This document shows, one piece after another, positions 28,429 to 35,343 of a stretch of 64,000 bases of DNA; position 1 is the stretch's first letter; the number at the start of each line of letters is the position of its first letter. This DNA comes from Ornatilinea apprima. Lineage in GTDB: Bacteria; Chloroflexota; Anaerolineae; Anaerolineales; Anaerolineaceae. The notes under the pieces were generated by a model. It saw only the letters and a list, made by a program, of their open reading frames with translations. It was not told the DNA's origin and did no database searches. The DNA is taken from NCBI RefSeq assembly GCF_001306115.1, contig NZ_LGCL01000041.1, forward strand, positions 111,244-175,243, read 5' to 3'. The position numbers and the translations under genes are program-made.

Positions 28429-28768
28429 TGCAGTGCTCTCTTTTCTCTTCAAAGTCAATGATGATGGGTATGATGCCCATTTTAACCGAAATGGATCTTG
28501 CTTCTAACCCTTTTAAGCATAAAGCTCAGGCAGAATATCCACATCCGCTGAATGGATAAATTCAACCTGGCCAGATGGGTAATCAGGATCTATCACAAGC
28601 GGAGAGTGGAATTTTCTTGACAAGAAACGTAAAATAAATAAGCGGACTTTATCCATTTTCCATTAGAATAAGGAACGTCTGGCAGTTGAATTATACCAAC
28701 TGCTCAAGTATGATTTTAATGGTGTGTATTCACCAAAGACGCTGCCTTATCCTGAAAGCGCGCAATTG
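28429..28768. promoter_or_regulatory. Divergent intergenic region with two palindromes
   Basis: Lies between the CPBP gene (-) and the regulator gene (+). It holds TTTCTTG-A-CAAGAAA (28613-28627), a perfect 7+1+7 palindrome, and GCAGTTG-N8-CAACTGC (28682-28703), a perfect 7+7 inverted repeat. The TTGACA inside the first has no -10 box at normal spacing. Both could be operators for the adjacent regulator or another factor. Confidence 0.5.
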
Positions 28769-31700
28769 ATGAACCAGGATTTCCCCATCATCCGGACGCG
28801 TATCACCCCCCCGCGCCGCAGAGGCGACCTGGTCACGCGCCCCCGCCTGGAAAAACTGCTCTACGACCTGGTCGACAACCGCCTGACGATCATTGCCGCG
28901 CCGGCCGGCTACGGCAAAACCAGCCTGCTGATCGAATTCACCTCCAAAATCCAATATGCCACCTGCTGGTACACCGTCGACGCGCTCGATCGCGATCCGG
29001 AACGATTCCTTTCCTATTTCATCGCCGCCCTGTCCGCCCGCTTTCCTGAATTTGGCCACCGCTCGCGCGCCGCTCTGCTCAGCTCGCACGGCGAACTGAA
29101 CCTGGAACATATTAATGCCATCCTGTTGAACGACGTGCTGGACAACATTCCAGAACATTTTGTCCTGGTGCTGGATGATTTTCATCTGGTGAACGGCATT
29201 AAAATGATCGAAGACTTCATCAGCCGTTTCATTCAAGACATGGATGAAAACGGCCATATTGTCATCGCCTCCCGCACGCTCATTTCCCTCCCCGATTTTC
29301 CGCTCATGGTCGCCCGCTCTCAGGTGGGCGGCTTGAGTTTTGAAGAACTGGCTTTCCAGGAAGAGGAGCTGATCAATCTCTTCTCGCAAAACTACAGCAA
29401 CGTGATCACAACTGATACCGCGCGTGAGTGGATCTCCAAAACCGAGGGGTGGATCACCGGTCTGCTGCTTTCTGCCCAGCCCATCCAACAGGCCTCCGCC
29501 CACCACCAACGCGCCCTGCGCGTTACGGGTATTGGCCTGACCGAATACCTCGAACAGATACTGGATTCCTATCCACCGGATATGCAGGAGTTCCTCATGT
29601 TCACCGCCCTGTTTGAGGAGTTTGACCCCGATTTATGCACCGCAGTGCTCAACCGCGCCCTCGACCGTCCCAATTTCAACTGGAATCCCCTCATTGACCG
29701 CCTGCTGCAAGAAAATCTGTTTGTCCTGCCTGTTGGCGAAGACGGCCTCAGCTTGCGCTACCATCACCTCTTCCGCGATTTTCTGCAAACCCGCGTGCTG
29801 CGCACCCTCCCAGAAGAAGCGCGCCTTATCCAGCTCTCGCTTGCCGAATCGATCAGCCAGCAGGGCGATTTTGAGCGCGCCTTTCGTATTTACCAGAAAC
29901 TGGAAGACTATGACCAGATGGCCAGCCTGGTGGAAAACGCCGCCGCCAGCCTGCTGGCGCGCGGGCGCGCCGGGCTGCTCAACCAGTGGGTCGAAGCCAT
30001 CCCGCGCGACATCTACTGGATGCGCCCCAGCCTGATCTCCATTCGCGGCGCGGTGCTGCTTTCACAGGGCAGCGTTCAAGAAGCCATCAACCTGCTGAAT
30101 CAGGCCATCCGCGAGCTGGAGCGCAACGACCAGCCCATCGTGCTTGCCCGCGCCCTGGTGCGCCGCGCAACCGGCTACCGGATTGCCGGCAACTATGAAT
30201 CGGCCCTCTCCGACGCTGACCGCGCTCTGGCGCTGTGCGGGCAGCAGCCTTCCAGCCTGATCTACGCCGAAGCCTTGCGCGTTAAGGGCAACACCCTGTA
30301 TATGAAAGGCGACCTGAAAGAAGCCCTGCACTGTTGCAGCCAGTCGCTGAAAGCCTACCAGGTGCTGGGCGAAAAAGAGAATGAGGCCATAGTGCTGATG
30401 GACATCAGCCTCTTATACGCGGCGCAGGGTAATTATGTTGACGCCGAGATGAGCCTCACCCAGGTCTACGAATACTGGAAGCAAACCGAAAACTCCGAAT
30501 GGAAGGCCAACGTGCTCATCAACCTCGGCGAGCTGCAGTCGCTGAACGGGAATTACATCCAGGCCGAATACTCGCTGGAAGAGGCGCTGAAGCACGTGCA
30601 AATCACCGCCTCCACCCGCCTGGAAGCGTACGCCCTGGCTACCATTGGCGACGTTTACCGTAATCTGCAGGCGCCCAACGAAGCCCTCAAAGCATACCGC
30701 CAGGCCTATGTGCTTGCCCAGCGCAATCAGGATAATTATCTGCTGGTCTTTCTGGACCTGGCGGAAAGCGCCCTGCTTCGCCTGCAGGGAAAAAACGGCA
30801 AAGCTGAAGAGCGCCTGGAGACTGCCTGGAAGAACGCCCAAAAAAGCGGCTCTTCGTTTGAACAAAGTCTCTGCTACAAAGAAATGGGTGCCATCAAACT
30901 GGCCATCGGCGCGCCCGACATGGCCATCACTCACCTGGGTAAAGCCCTGGATGCCTTTGAAGCGCAAAATCAAATGATCGAAGCCGCCCAGACGATCTTT
31001 TACCTGGCCATTGCCCACGCCCAGCGGCGCGAGATCACACAAGGTCAGACTCTCCTGGAAAAAGCCCTGCGGCTCACCCAGCCCCTGCGCCAGCAGCCGT
31101 TAATCTCCCTGGCTGCCTGGATGAAAAAATCGGTGGCCGCGTTGGAAAAAGGCGATAGCTCCGAAGAAATCAAAGAATTTTTACACAAAGTGGATCAATT
31201 TGAGCGCAATGTGCCGGCCATGCGCAAATCACTCCGCCAGAACGACCCCTACATCCCCTTTGCCCCGCCGCGCATGCGCATTCGCGCCTTTGGCAAAATT
31301 GAGGTGTGGCGCAACGACAAGCTGGTTACTAACCAGGAGTGGCAGGCACAGTCATCCCGTGACTTGTTTTACATTTTGCTCACCCACCCCGAAGGGCTGA
31401 CCAAAGAAACCATTGGAGCGATCTTCTGGCCCGAAATCTCCAACGATGATCTGCGCTTTCGTTTTAAGAACACCATGTACCGCCTGCGCCATGCCGTTGG
31501 CCGCGACACAATCCTGCTGGAAGACAACTACTACCGGTTCAACCGTCTGCTCGACTATGATTTTGATGTTGAAAATTTCCTGCGTGAAATGCGCCTGGCC
31601 CAAAAATCCGTGTTGGAAACGCAGAAAATTGAACACTGCCGTAAAGCCATCGAGGCTTACCAGGGGCCCTTCCTGCCCGAAATTGAAGAGGATTGGGCCT

Positions 31701-31993
31701 ACATGGAGCGCACCCGCCTGATGCAGCACTACATCAACATATTACTGGAACTTTCGGAGCTTTACCTCAAACAAAAAGAGTTCATCAAAGCGTTAGAGAC
31801 ATGCCAGAAAGCTCTCCAGGAAGATTCATGCAATGAAGCCTCTCACCGCCTGGCCATGCGCATTCACGCGGCCATGGGGAACCGGGCCGAGGTGGCGCGG
31901 CAGTTTGAGCGCTGCCAGCAAGCATTAAAAGAAGAAATCAACGTCAACCCATCCCCAGAGACGCGAGCACTGCTTGAATCCTTAACTCGATAA
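28769..31993 (+). CDS. MalT-type STAND ATPase with TPRs and a C-terminal OmpR/BTAD (SARP-like) domain
   Basis: About 1074 residues. The N-terminal STAND/MalT ATPase begins near IIRTRITPPRRRGDLVTRP, with Walker A IIAAPAGYGKTSLLIEF and Walker B HFVLVLDDFHLV; winged-helix and TPR repeats follow (about 380-830, for example IYAEALRVKGNTLYMKGDLK). The C-terminal 250 residues are a winged helix plus BTAD (MRIRAFGKIEVWRNDK, then AYQGPFLPEIEEDWAYMERT) as in SARP regulators. TPRs would sense a ligand and the C-terminus would bind direct repeats in DNA. GTG 28724 is an alternative start; ATG 28769 better fits the family. It is directly upstream of the peptide array, separated by a terminator. Confidence 0.9.
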   Translation: MNQDFPIIRTRITPPRRRGDLVTRPRLEKLLYDLVDNRLTIIAAPAGYGKTSLLIEFTSKIQYATCWYTVDALDRDPERFLSYFIAALSARFPEFGHRSRAALLSSHGELNLEHINAILLNDVLDNIPEHFVLVLDDFHLVNGIKMIEDFISRFIQDMDENGHIVIASRTLISLPDFPLMVARSQVGGLSFEELAFQEEELINLFSQNYSNVITTDTAREWISKTEGWITGLLLSAQPIQQASAHHQRALRVTGIGLTEYLEQILDSYPPDMQEFLMFTALFEEFDPDLCTAVLNRALDRPNFNWNPLIDRLLQENLFVLPVGEDGLSLRYHHLFRDFLQTRVLRTLPEEARLIQLSLAESISQQGDFERAFRIYQKLEDYDQMASLVENAAASLLARGRAGLLNQWVEAIPRDIYWMRPSLISIRGAVLLSQGSVQEAINLLNQAIRELERNDQPIVLARALVRRATGYRIAGNYESALSDADRALALCGQQPSSLIYAEALRVKGNTLYMKGDLKEALHCCSQSLKAYQVLGEKENEAIVLMDISLLYAAQGNYVDAEMSLTQVYEYWKQTENSEWKANVLINLGELQSLNGNYIQAEYSLEEALKHVQITASTRLEAYALATIGDVYRNLQAPNEALKAYRQAYVLAQRNQDNYLLVFLDLAESALLRLQGKNGKAEERLETAWKNAQKSGSSFEQSLCYKEMGAIKLAIGAPDMAITHLGKALDAFEAQNQMIEAAQTIFYLAIAHAQRREITQGQTLLEKALRLTQPLRQQPLISLAAWMKKSVAALEKGDSSEEIKEFLHKVDQFERNVPAMRKSLRQNDPYIPFAPPRMRIRAFGKIEVWRNDKLVTNQEWQAQSSRDLFYILLTHPEGLTKETIGAIFWPEISNDDLRFRFKNTMYRLRHAVGRDTILLEDNYYRFNRLLDYDFDVENFLREMRLAQKSVLETQKIEHCRKAIEAYQGPFLPEIEEDWAYMERTRLMQHYINILLELSELYLKQKEFIKALETCQKALQEDSCNEASHRLAMRIHAAMGNRAEVARQFERCQQALKEEINVNPSPETRALLESLTR

Positions 31994-32024
31994 ATACAAC
32001 GGCTCTATTCTGAGCAGCCCCACG

Positions 32025-32080
32025 CCGCGAAAGACTCTCACCAACGTAGAAGGTTGGAGGTGTCTGAAGCGGTTTTTTTT
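32025..32080 (+). terminator. Terminator after the regulator gene
   Basis: A three-part stem: CCGC (32025-32028) with GCGG (32069-32072), AGAC with GTCT, and CCAAC with GTTGG around a short loop. Eight T residues follow (32073-32080). The peptide array beyond should therefore have its own promoter. Confidence 0.72.
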
Positions 32081-32113
32081 CATAATTCCCGTTTTACAAC
32101 CAAAAACAAAGCG

Positions 32114-32182
32114 ATTTCTAAACGAGTTTTGAGGAATTTCTAAAATTGGTCCATTTTGAGACCGTTTTGAAGCCTGTTTTGA
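32114..32182 (+). promoter_or_regulatory. Helically phased direct repeats upstream of the peptide array
   Basis: TTTTGA occurs at 32127, 32154, 32165 and 32177, the last three at 11- and 12-base steps, and ATTTCTAAA occurs at 32114 and 32136, 22 bases apart. SARP/BTAD regulators bind short direct repeats on one face of DNA near the -35 region. The repeats end 64 bases before the first peptide start, so they are well placed for activation by the adjacent BTAD protein (inference). A matching -10 box is not clear. Confidence 0.5.
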
Positions 32183-32246
32183 AGCCTCCGATTCGTAAAC
32201 TGATAAGTGTCGTAACCAAATCAATCAGTTTCAGGGAGGTCATCCA

Positions 32247-32357
32247 ATGTTCGAGAAAGTCGCTTCGAAAGCCCGTGTCGTGATGTTCGTGGTTCTGGTC
32301 ACCCTTTTCGTTCTGGCGGCTGGCGCCCCCTTCTGCGTCGGCGGCGTGGGCGGATAA
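32247..32357 (+). CDS. Array peptide 1 (36 aa), putative secreted or membrane peptide
   Basis: Short gene with a strong Shine-Dalgarno (AGGGAGGT, about 6 bases before ATG). The product has a basic start (MFEKVASKARV), a hydrophobic stretch VMFVVLVTLFVL and the array-wide C-terminal tail LAAGAPFCVGGVGG, with one Cys seven residues from the end. It is the most divergent of the four copies, with a five-residue N-terminal extension. No family is recognised. The hydrophobic segment plus Gly-rich tail suggest export followed by signal-peptide-like cleavage, or a small membrane peptide. It opens an array that ends in a DUF5317-like gene. Confidence 0.8.
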   Translation: MFEKVASKARVVMFVVLVTLFVLAAGAPFCVGGVGG

Positions 32358-32442
32358 CCCCCTGATCATTCTTAGAAAAAAGACCTTTTTGTAAAAGATC
32401 GTACTCATTCACTCAATTTTTCAAACGTCTGGGAGGCTCAAA

Positions 32443-32538
32443 ATGTCGAAAGCTCGCGTAATCATGTTCGTGGTGATGGTGGCAATGTTCGTTCTGGCAG
32501 CTGGCGCTCCGTTCTGCGTAGGCGGCGTGGGTGGATAA
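32443..32538 (+). CDS. Array peptide 2 (31 aa), putative secreted or membrane peptide
   Basis: Same layout: MSKARVIMFVVMVAMFVL then AAGAPFCVGGVGG. Shine-Dalgarno GGGAGG lies seven bases before the ATG. The encoded peptide is identical to that of copy 3, although the two coding sequences differ at eight positions, all third-codon and all synonymous. That pattern is strong evidence for translation and for selection on the peptide sequence. The 66-base spacer to copy 3 also resembles the upstream spacer of this copy (TCTGGGAGGCTCAAAATG). Confidence 0.88.
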   Translation: MSKARVIMFVVMVAMFVLAAGAPFCVGGVGG

Positions 32539-32604
32539 TCCAAGAAACGTTATTTTCTTTTTCGTACTTATTTGCTGATTTTTCAACTGTCTGGGAGGCT
32601 CAAA

Positions 32605-32700
32605 ATGTCAAAAGCTCGCGTAATCATGTTCGTGGTGATGGTAGCAATGTTCGTTCTGGCGGCTGGCGCCCCCTTCTGCGTCGGTGGCGTGGGCGGATAA
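32605..32700 (+). CDS. Array peptide 3 (31 aa), putative secreted or membrane peptide
   Basis: Peptide identical to copy 2 (MSKARVIMFV start, FVLAAGAPFCVGGVGG end) but with eight synonymous codon differences. The leader before the ATG is nearly the same as that of copy 2, indicating a tandem duplication that included the ribosome-binding site. There is no lipobox directly before the Cys (APFC is not a standard lipobox). The only Cys leaves a CVGGVGG tail that could be exposed, oxidised or cyclised (inference). Confidence 0.88.
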   Translation: MSKARVIMFVVMVAMFVLAAGAPFCVGGVGG

Positions 32701-32771
32701 TCTCGCACCTATTTTTGCTCGATTTTTCGTTTGCATTCATCCTTTTTTACTCTTGAACCCGGAGGTTCGCC

Positions 32772-32867
32772 ATGTCTAAAGCTCGCGTAATCATGTTTGT
32801 TGTGATGGTTGCTCTGTTCGTTCTGGCTGCGGGTGCTCCCTTCTGCGTGGGCGGCGTCGGCGGATAG
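32772..32867 (+). CDS. Array peptide 4 (31 aa), putative secreted or membrane peptide
   Basis: One residue differs from copies 2 and 3 (Met15 to Leu), while twelve codons differ synonymously from copy 2 and the stop is TAG rather than TAA. Shine-Dalgarno GGAGG precedes the ATG. The stop codon lies only three bases before the ATG of the DUF5317-like gene, so the last peptide and the membrane protein are very likely on one transcript and coupled in translation. Confidence 0.87.
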   Translation: MSKARVIMFVVMVALFVLAAGAPFCVGGVGG

Positions 32868-32870
32868 CCT

Positions 32871-33458
32871 ATGATTTTACTGACAGCCGTTGTCGCGGGT
32901 CTCATTGCAGGGTTCATCCGAGCGAAGGTCAATGGGCGGCGGCTGCGATCGATTGTGTTGCGTCTGGAATGGCTTGCCTTCATCGCCTTCCTCCCTCACA
33001 TCATCGCTTTTGAATTGCCATTCACCCGCAGTTCAATTCCAGACGATTGGGCGCGGTTAGCCCTGATCACCTCACAGGCACTCTTGCTTGTCTTTGCACT
33101 TTTCAATTTGAATGAAGCCGGGTTGGCTGTGATGGCGCTGGGGCTGGCGTTGAATTTATTCGTAATCTTATTGAACGGCGGTTTAATGCCAATCAGCCCC
33201 GAGGTGCTTGATCGGTTCTTTCCGGGGGGGGCTGGTCAAATCTGGCAGATAGGAGAACGGGTACTCACGTCAAAAGACATCGTTCTTACCAAAGATCAGA
33301 CTGTACTTTGGCTCCTGTCAGACCGATTGACTTTGCCGGAATGGATTCCGTATCATGTCGCCTTTAGCATAGGCGACATATTTATTTGGATCGGCGCCTT
33401 CTTCTTGCTCTGGTCGCTGGGCGGCAAAAGCCGCGATATTTTTCAGGAGATAAACTGA
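32871..33458 (+). CDS. DUF5317-like integral membrane protein
   Basis: 195 residues, with about five membrane helices (LTAVVAGLIAGFIRAKV, LEWLAFIAFLPHIIAFEL, LALITSQALLLVFALFNL, AVMALGLALNLFVILLNGG, IGDIFIWIGAFFLLWSLGG). The order and the LLNGGLMPISPEVL motif resemble the DUF5317 family, whose function is unknown. It follows array peptide 4 after three bases and has no good Shine-Dalgarno of its own, so it depends on translation of the peptide. The stop overlaps the next start (TGATG). A role in export, processing or immunity for the peptides is a hypothesis based on position only. Confidence 0.78.
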   Translation: MILLTAVVAGLIAGFIRAKVNGRRLRSIVLRLEWLAFIAFLPHIIAFELPFTRSSIPDDWARLALITSQALLLVFALFNLNEAGLAVMALGLALNLFVILLNGGLMPISPEVLDRFFPGGAGQIWQIGERVLTSKDIVLTKDQTVLWLLSDRLTLPEWIPYHVAFSIGDIFIWIGAFFLLWSLGGKSRDIFQEIN

Positions 33459-33748
33459 TGACACCTAAAACGATCCACTACCCAACTCTGAGCGAGGATA
33501 CCGCCACACAGCGAGAAATCAACCGCATGCTCACGGCCGCTGTGGTCAACAAACGGTTTGAAAAGCTCCTGCTCACCAATCCTGGCCTGGCCATCGCCAA
33601 CGGCTATGCCGGCGAAACCTTCAATTTCAACGAGAAAGCCCAACTGCGCATTGCGGCCATCCGCGCCGAGTCGCTGCAAGACTTTGCTCGTCAGTTGATC
33701 CAGGTTCAGGAACCTGCGTTCACTTCCGTTGCTTACGCGCGCAAATAA
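33458..33748 (+). CDS. Small protein with a leader-peptide-like (NHLP/Nif11-type) pattern
   Basis: 96 residues, soluble. ATG 33458 overlaps the previous stop and follows AGGAGATA at good spacing. The middle reads INRMLTAAVVNKRFEKLLLT then NPGLAIANGY and AIRAESLQDFARQLIQ. The pattern (aa)VV..RFe.lLL..P..A is like the nitrile-hydratase-type leader region of some RiPP precursors, where a helical leader is followed by a core. Here the C-terminus (VQEPAFTSVAYARK) has no obvious Cys-, Ser- or Gly-rich core. The resemblance is by eye and weak. It is the last gene of the array operon. Confidence 0.6.
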   Translation: MTPKTIHYPTLSEDTATQREINRMLTAAVVNKRFEKLLLTNPGLAIANGYAGETFNFNEKAQLRIAAIRAESLQDFARQLIQVQEPAFTSVAYARK

Positions 33749-33889
33749 GCGTTTGCGTTCTCCATCATCAACAAAGCCAGATGGGGTTGGCCTGCCAACC
33801 AGGGGAAAATCCGGCTGTCTTTTTTACAGGTAAATTGATGTTTATTTCTAGTCATCCGGGGAATTGGATGTCCGAAAGGTTGGCCGGCT

Positions 33890-35116
33890 GTGATCCCAGG
33901 CACTAATCGCAAACCAGATTTATACAGCGCCCTACCCACCATGACCCAGCAAGGGACATTGGCCAGTCTGCCCATCTTGCACCTGCCTGTTGAAGCACCG
34001 GCAACCCGGCAAGATAACGACCTGCGCCGGATGCGCCGCCTGGTGGAGCTGAAAATGCTCTGCAATCTCAGCAAAGAGCTTTCCACCAGCGACCCGCAAG
34101 ACGCCCTGCTCGACAGGCTTGCCCGCCATGCCGTAGAACTTTCAGATGCTGCCTTTGGCAAAATTCTGGCGCGCGAAGCCGAAGGTTCTTTTACCTGCCA
34201 GGCGGTATTTCGCGCTGCTGATGGAAACAACCACAGCCAGGAAGTTCCTCCCGCCTCCTGGCCGCATTACCACCAAGTGCTGATGGGCAAATCTCCCCAG
34301 CTAATTCAGCGCGGAGACCCCCGCCTGAATCCCAGCGACATCACTGCCCTCGGTTTGGATCAGGCTAGCGGGCTGTGGGTACTGCCCCTGTGGGCCGGCA
34401 GCGAACCCGTGGGGTTGTTTGTGCTGGGCGAGCAGGCGCAGCCTCAGAAGAACGCGTACACCAGCATTGACCGCATCGGCCTGATGACCAACATCGCCGA
34501 CCAGGCCACCATTGGTTTGCAGCGCAAAAAACTCAACCAGAACCTGGAAACTAGTTTTATTGAAATCATCCTGGCCCTGGCTGAGACCATCGAAGTGGGC
34601 GACGCGACCCCTATGCGCCACAGCAATCAGACGTCTCAGGTAGCATACGCAATCGCCAACCGTATGAACATGAGTGAAGAAATGGTCAAAGCAGTGCGCT
34701 GGGCTGGCTTGCTCCACGACATCGGCAAAATTCAGGTGCCGGAGGAAATTCTGCGCAAGCCCGGACCGCTCACCAACACCGAGTGGGAAATCATGAAGCA
34801 GCACCCCATCATCGGCGCGGAACTGCTGGCCCCGGTCAGCCGCTTCAAAGAAGCCATTCCAATGATTGAGTCGCACCACGAAAAAGTGGACGGCTCTGGT
34901 TACCCCTACGGCCTGAAAGGTGATCAGATTCCGCTTGGTGGTCGCATTCTTGCGGTGGCCGATGCCTTTAGCGCCATGCTGTGCGGCCGGGTCTACTGCC
35001 ACCCCTACAGCCTGGGACAAACCCTGCTCGAACTGCAGCGCTGCAAAAATACCCATTTCGACCCCAGCGTGGTAGACGCGCTCATTTCGCTGATCCAGGA
35101 GGGATACCAGTTCTAA
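33890..35116 (+). CDS. GAF/HD-GYP cyclic-di-GMP phosphodiesterase
   Basis: 408 residues. An N-terminal GAF-like sensor (about 45-215; LVELKMLCNLSKELSTSD to LMTNIADQATIGLQRKKL) is followed by a coiled linker and an HD-GYP domain with LLHDIGKIQVPEEIL, HHEKVDGSGYPYGLKGDQIP and ADAFSAMLCGRVY. The start is GTG 33890 after AAAGGTTGG; ATG 33941 is an alternative. This is the second HD-GYP enzyme in the window, 140 bases after the peptide-array operon. Its relation to the array is unknown. A perfect hairpin terminator follows. Confidence 0.92.
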   Translation: MIPGTNRKPDLYSALPTMTQQGTLASLPILHLPVEAPATRQDNDLRRMRRLVELKMLCNLSKELSTSDPQDALLDRLARHAVELSDAAFGKILAREAEGSFTCQAVFRAADGNNHSQEVPPASWPHYHQVLMGKSPQLIQRGDPRLNPSDITALGLDQASGLWVLPLWAGSEPVGLFVLGEQAQPQKNAYTSIDRIGLMTNIADQATIGLQRKKLNQNLETSFIEIILALAETIEVGDATPMRHSNQTSQVAYAIANRMNMSEEMVKAVRWAGLLHDIGKIQVPEEILRKPGPLTNTEWEIMKQHPIIGAELLAPVSRFKEAIPMIESHHEKVDGSGYPYGLKGDQIPLGGRILAVADAFSAMLCGRVYCHPYSLGQTLLELQRCKNTHFDPSVVDALISLIQEGYQF

Positions 35117-35195
35117 GCCATCATCCTCCATCTTCCTTTCTCTTGCATTGCCTCCAGGACAGACTTCCAAAGAAAACTTCTGCAACACGGGCCAA

Positions 35196-35226
35196 AGCTC
35201 CCTCGCGACGCGAGGGAGCTGCGGTT
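35196..35226 (+). terminator. Terminator after the GAF/HD-GYP gene
   Basis: AGCTCCCTCGC (35196-35206) pairs perfectly with GCGAGGGAGCT (35210-35220), 11 base pairs with a three-base loop, followed by GCGGTTTT. Confidence 0.75.
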
Positions 35227-35343
35227 TTAAGATCAATATGTCAATACAATTTCCGTTCACCGTAAAATGATCACCAAAACTGCGGCTCTGCACAGGCGAG
35301 ATGATGTACAATCAAGCCAATCAGAAAACAATAGGATTGGGTA

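Noticed and set aside
28617..28640. TTGACA followed by AT-rich boxes upstream of the regulator gene
   Set aside because: Candidate -10 boxes lie 7 and 12 bases away; none at 16 to 18. The TTGACA is better explained as the centre of a palindrome.
32118..32408. 96-residue minus-strand ORF across the first array peptide
   Set aside because: The plus-strand peptides have ribosome-binding sites and synonymous divergence. This ORF covers only copy 1 and is not repeated opposite the others.
32358..32442. A/T-rich hairpin between array peptides 1 and 2
   Set aside because: AAAAAG/CTTTTT arms are almost adjacent with a two-base loop, too tight for a terminator.
34301..35311. 336-residue minus-strand ORF
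   Set aside because: Antisense to the GAF/HD-GYP gene, which carries complete HD-GYP motifs. The translation shows no motif.
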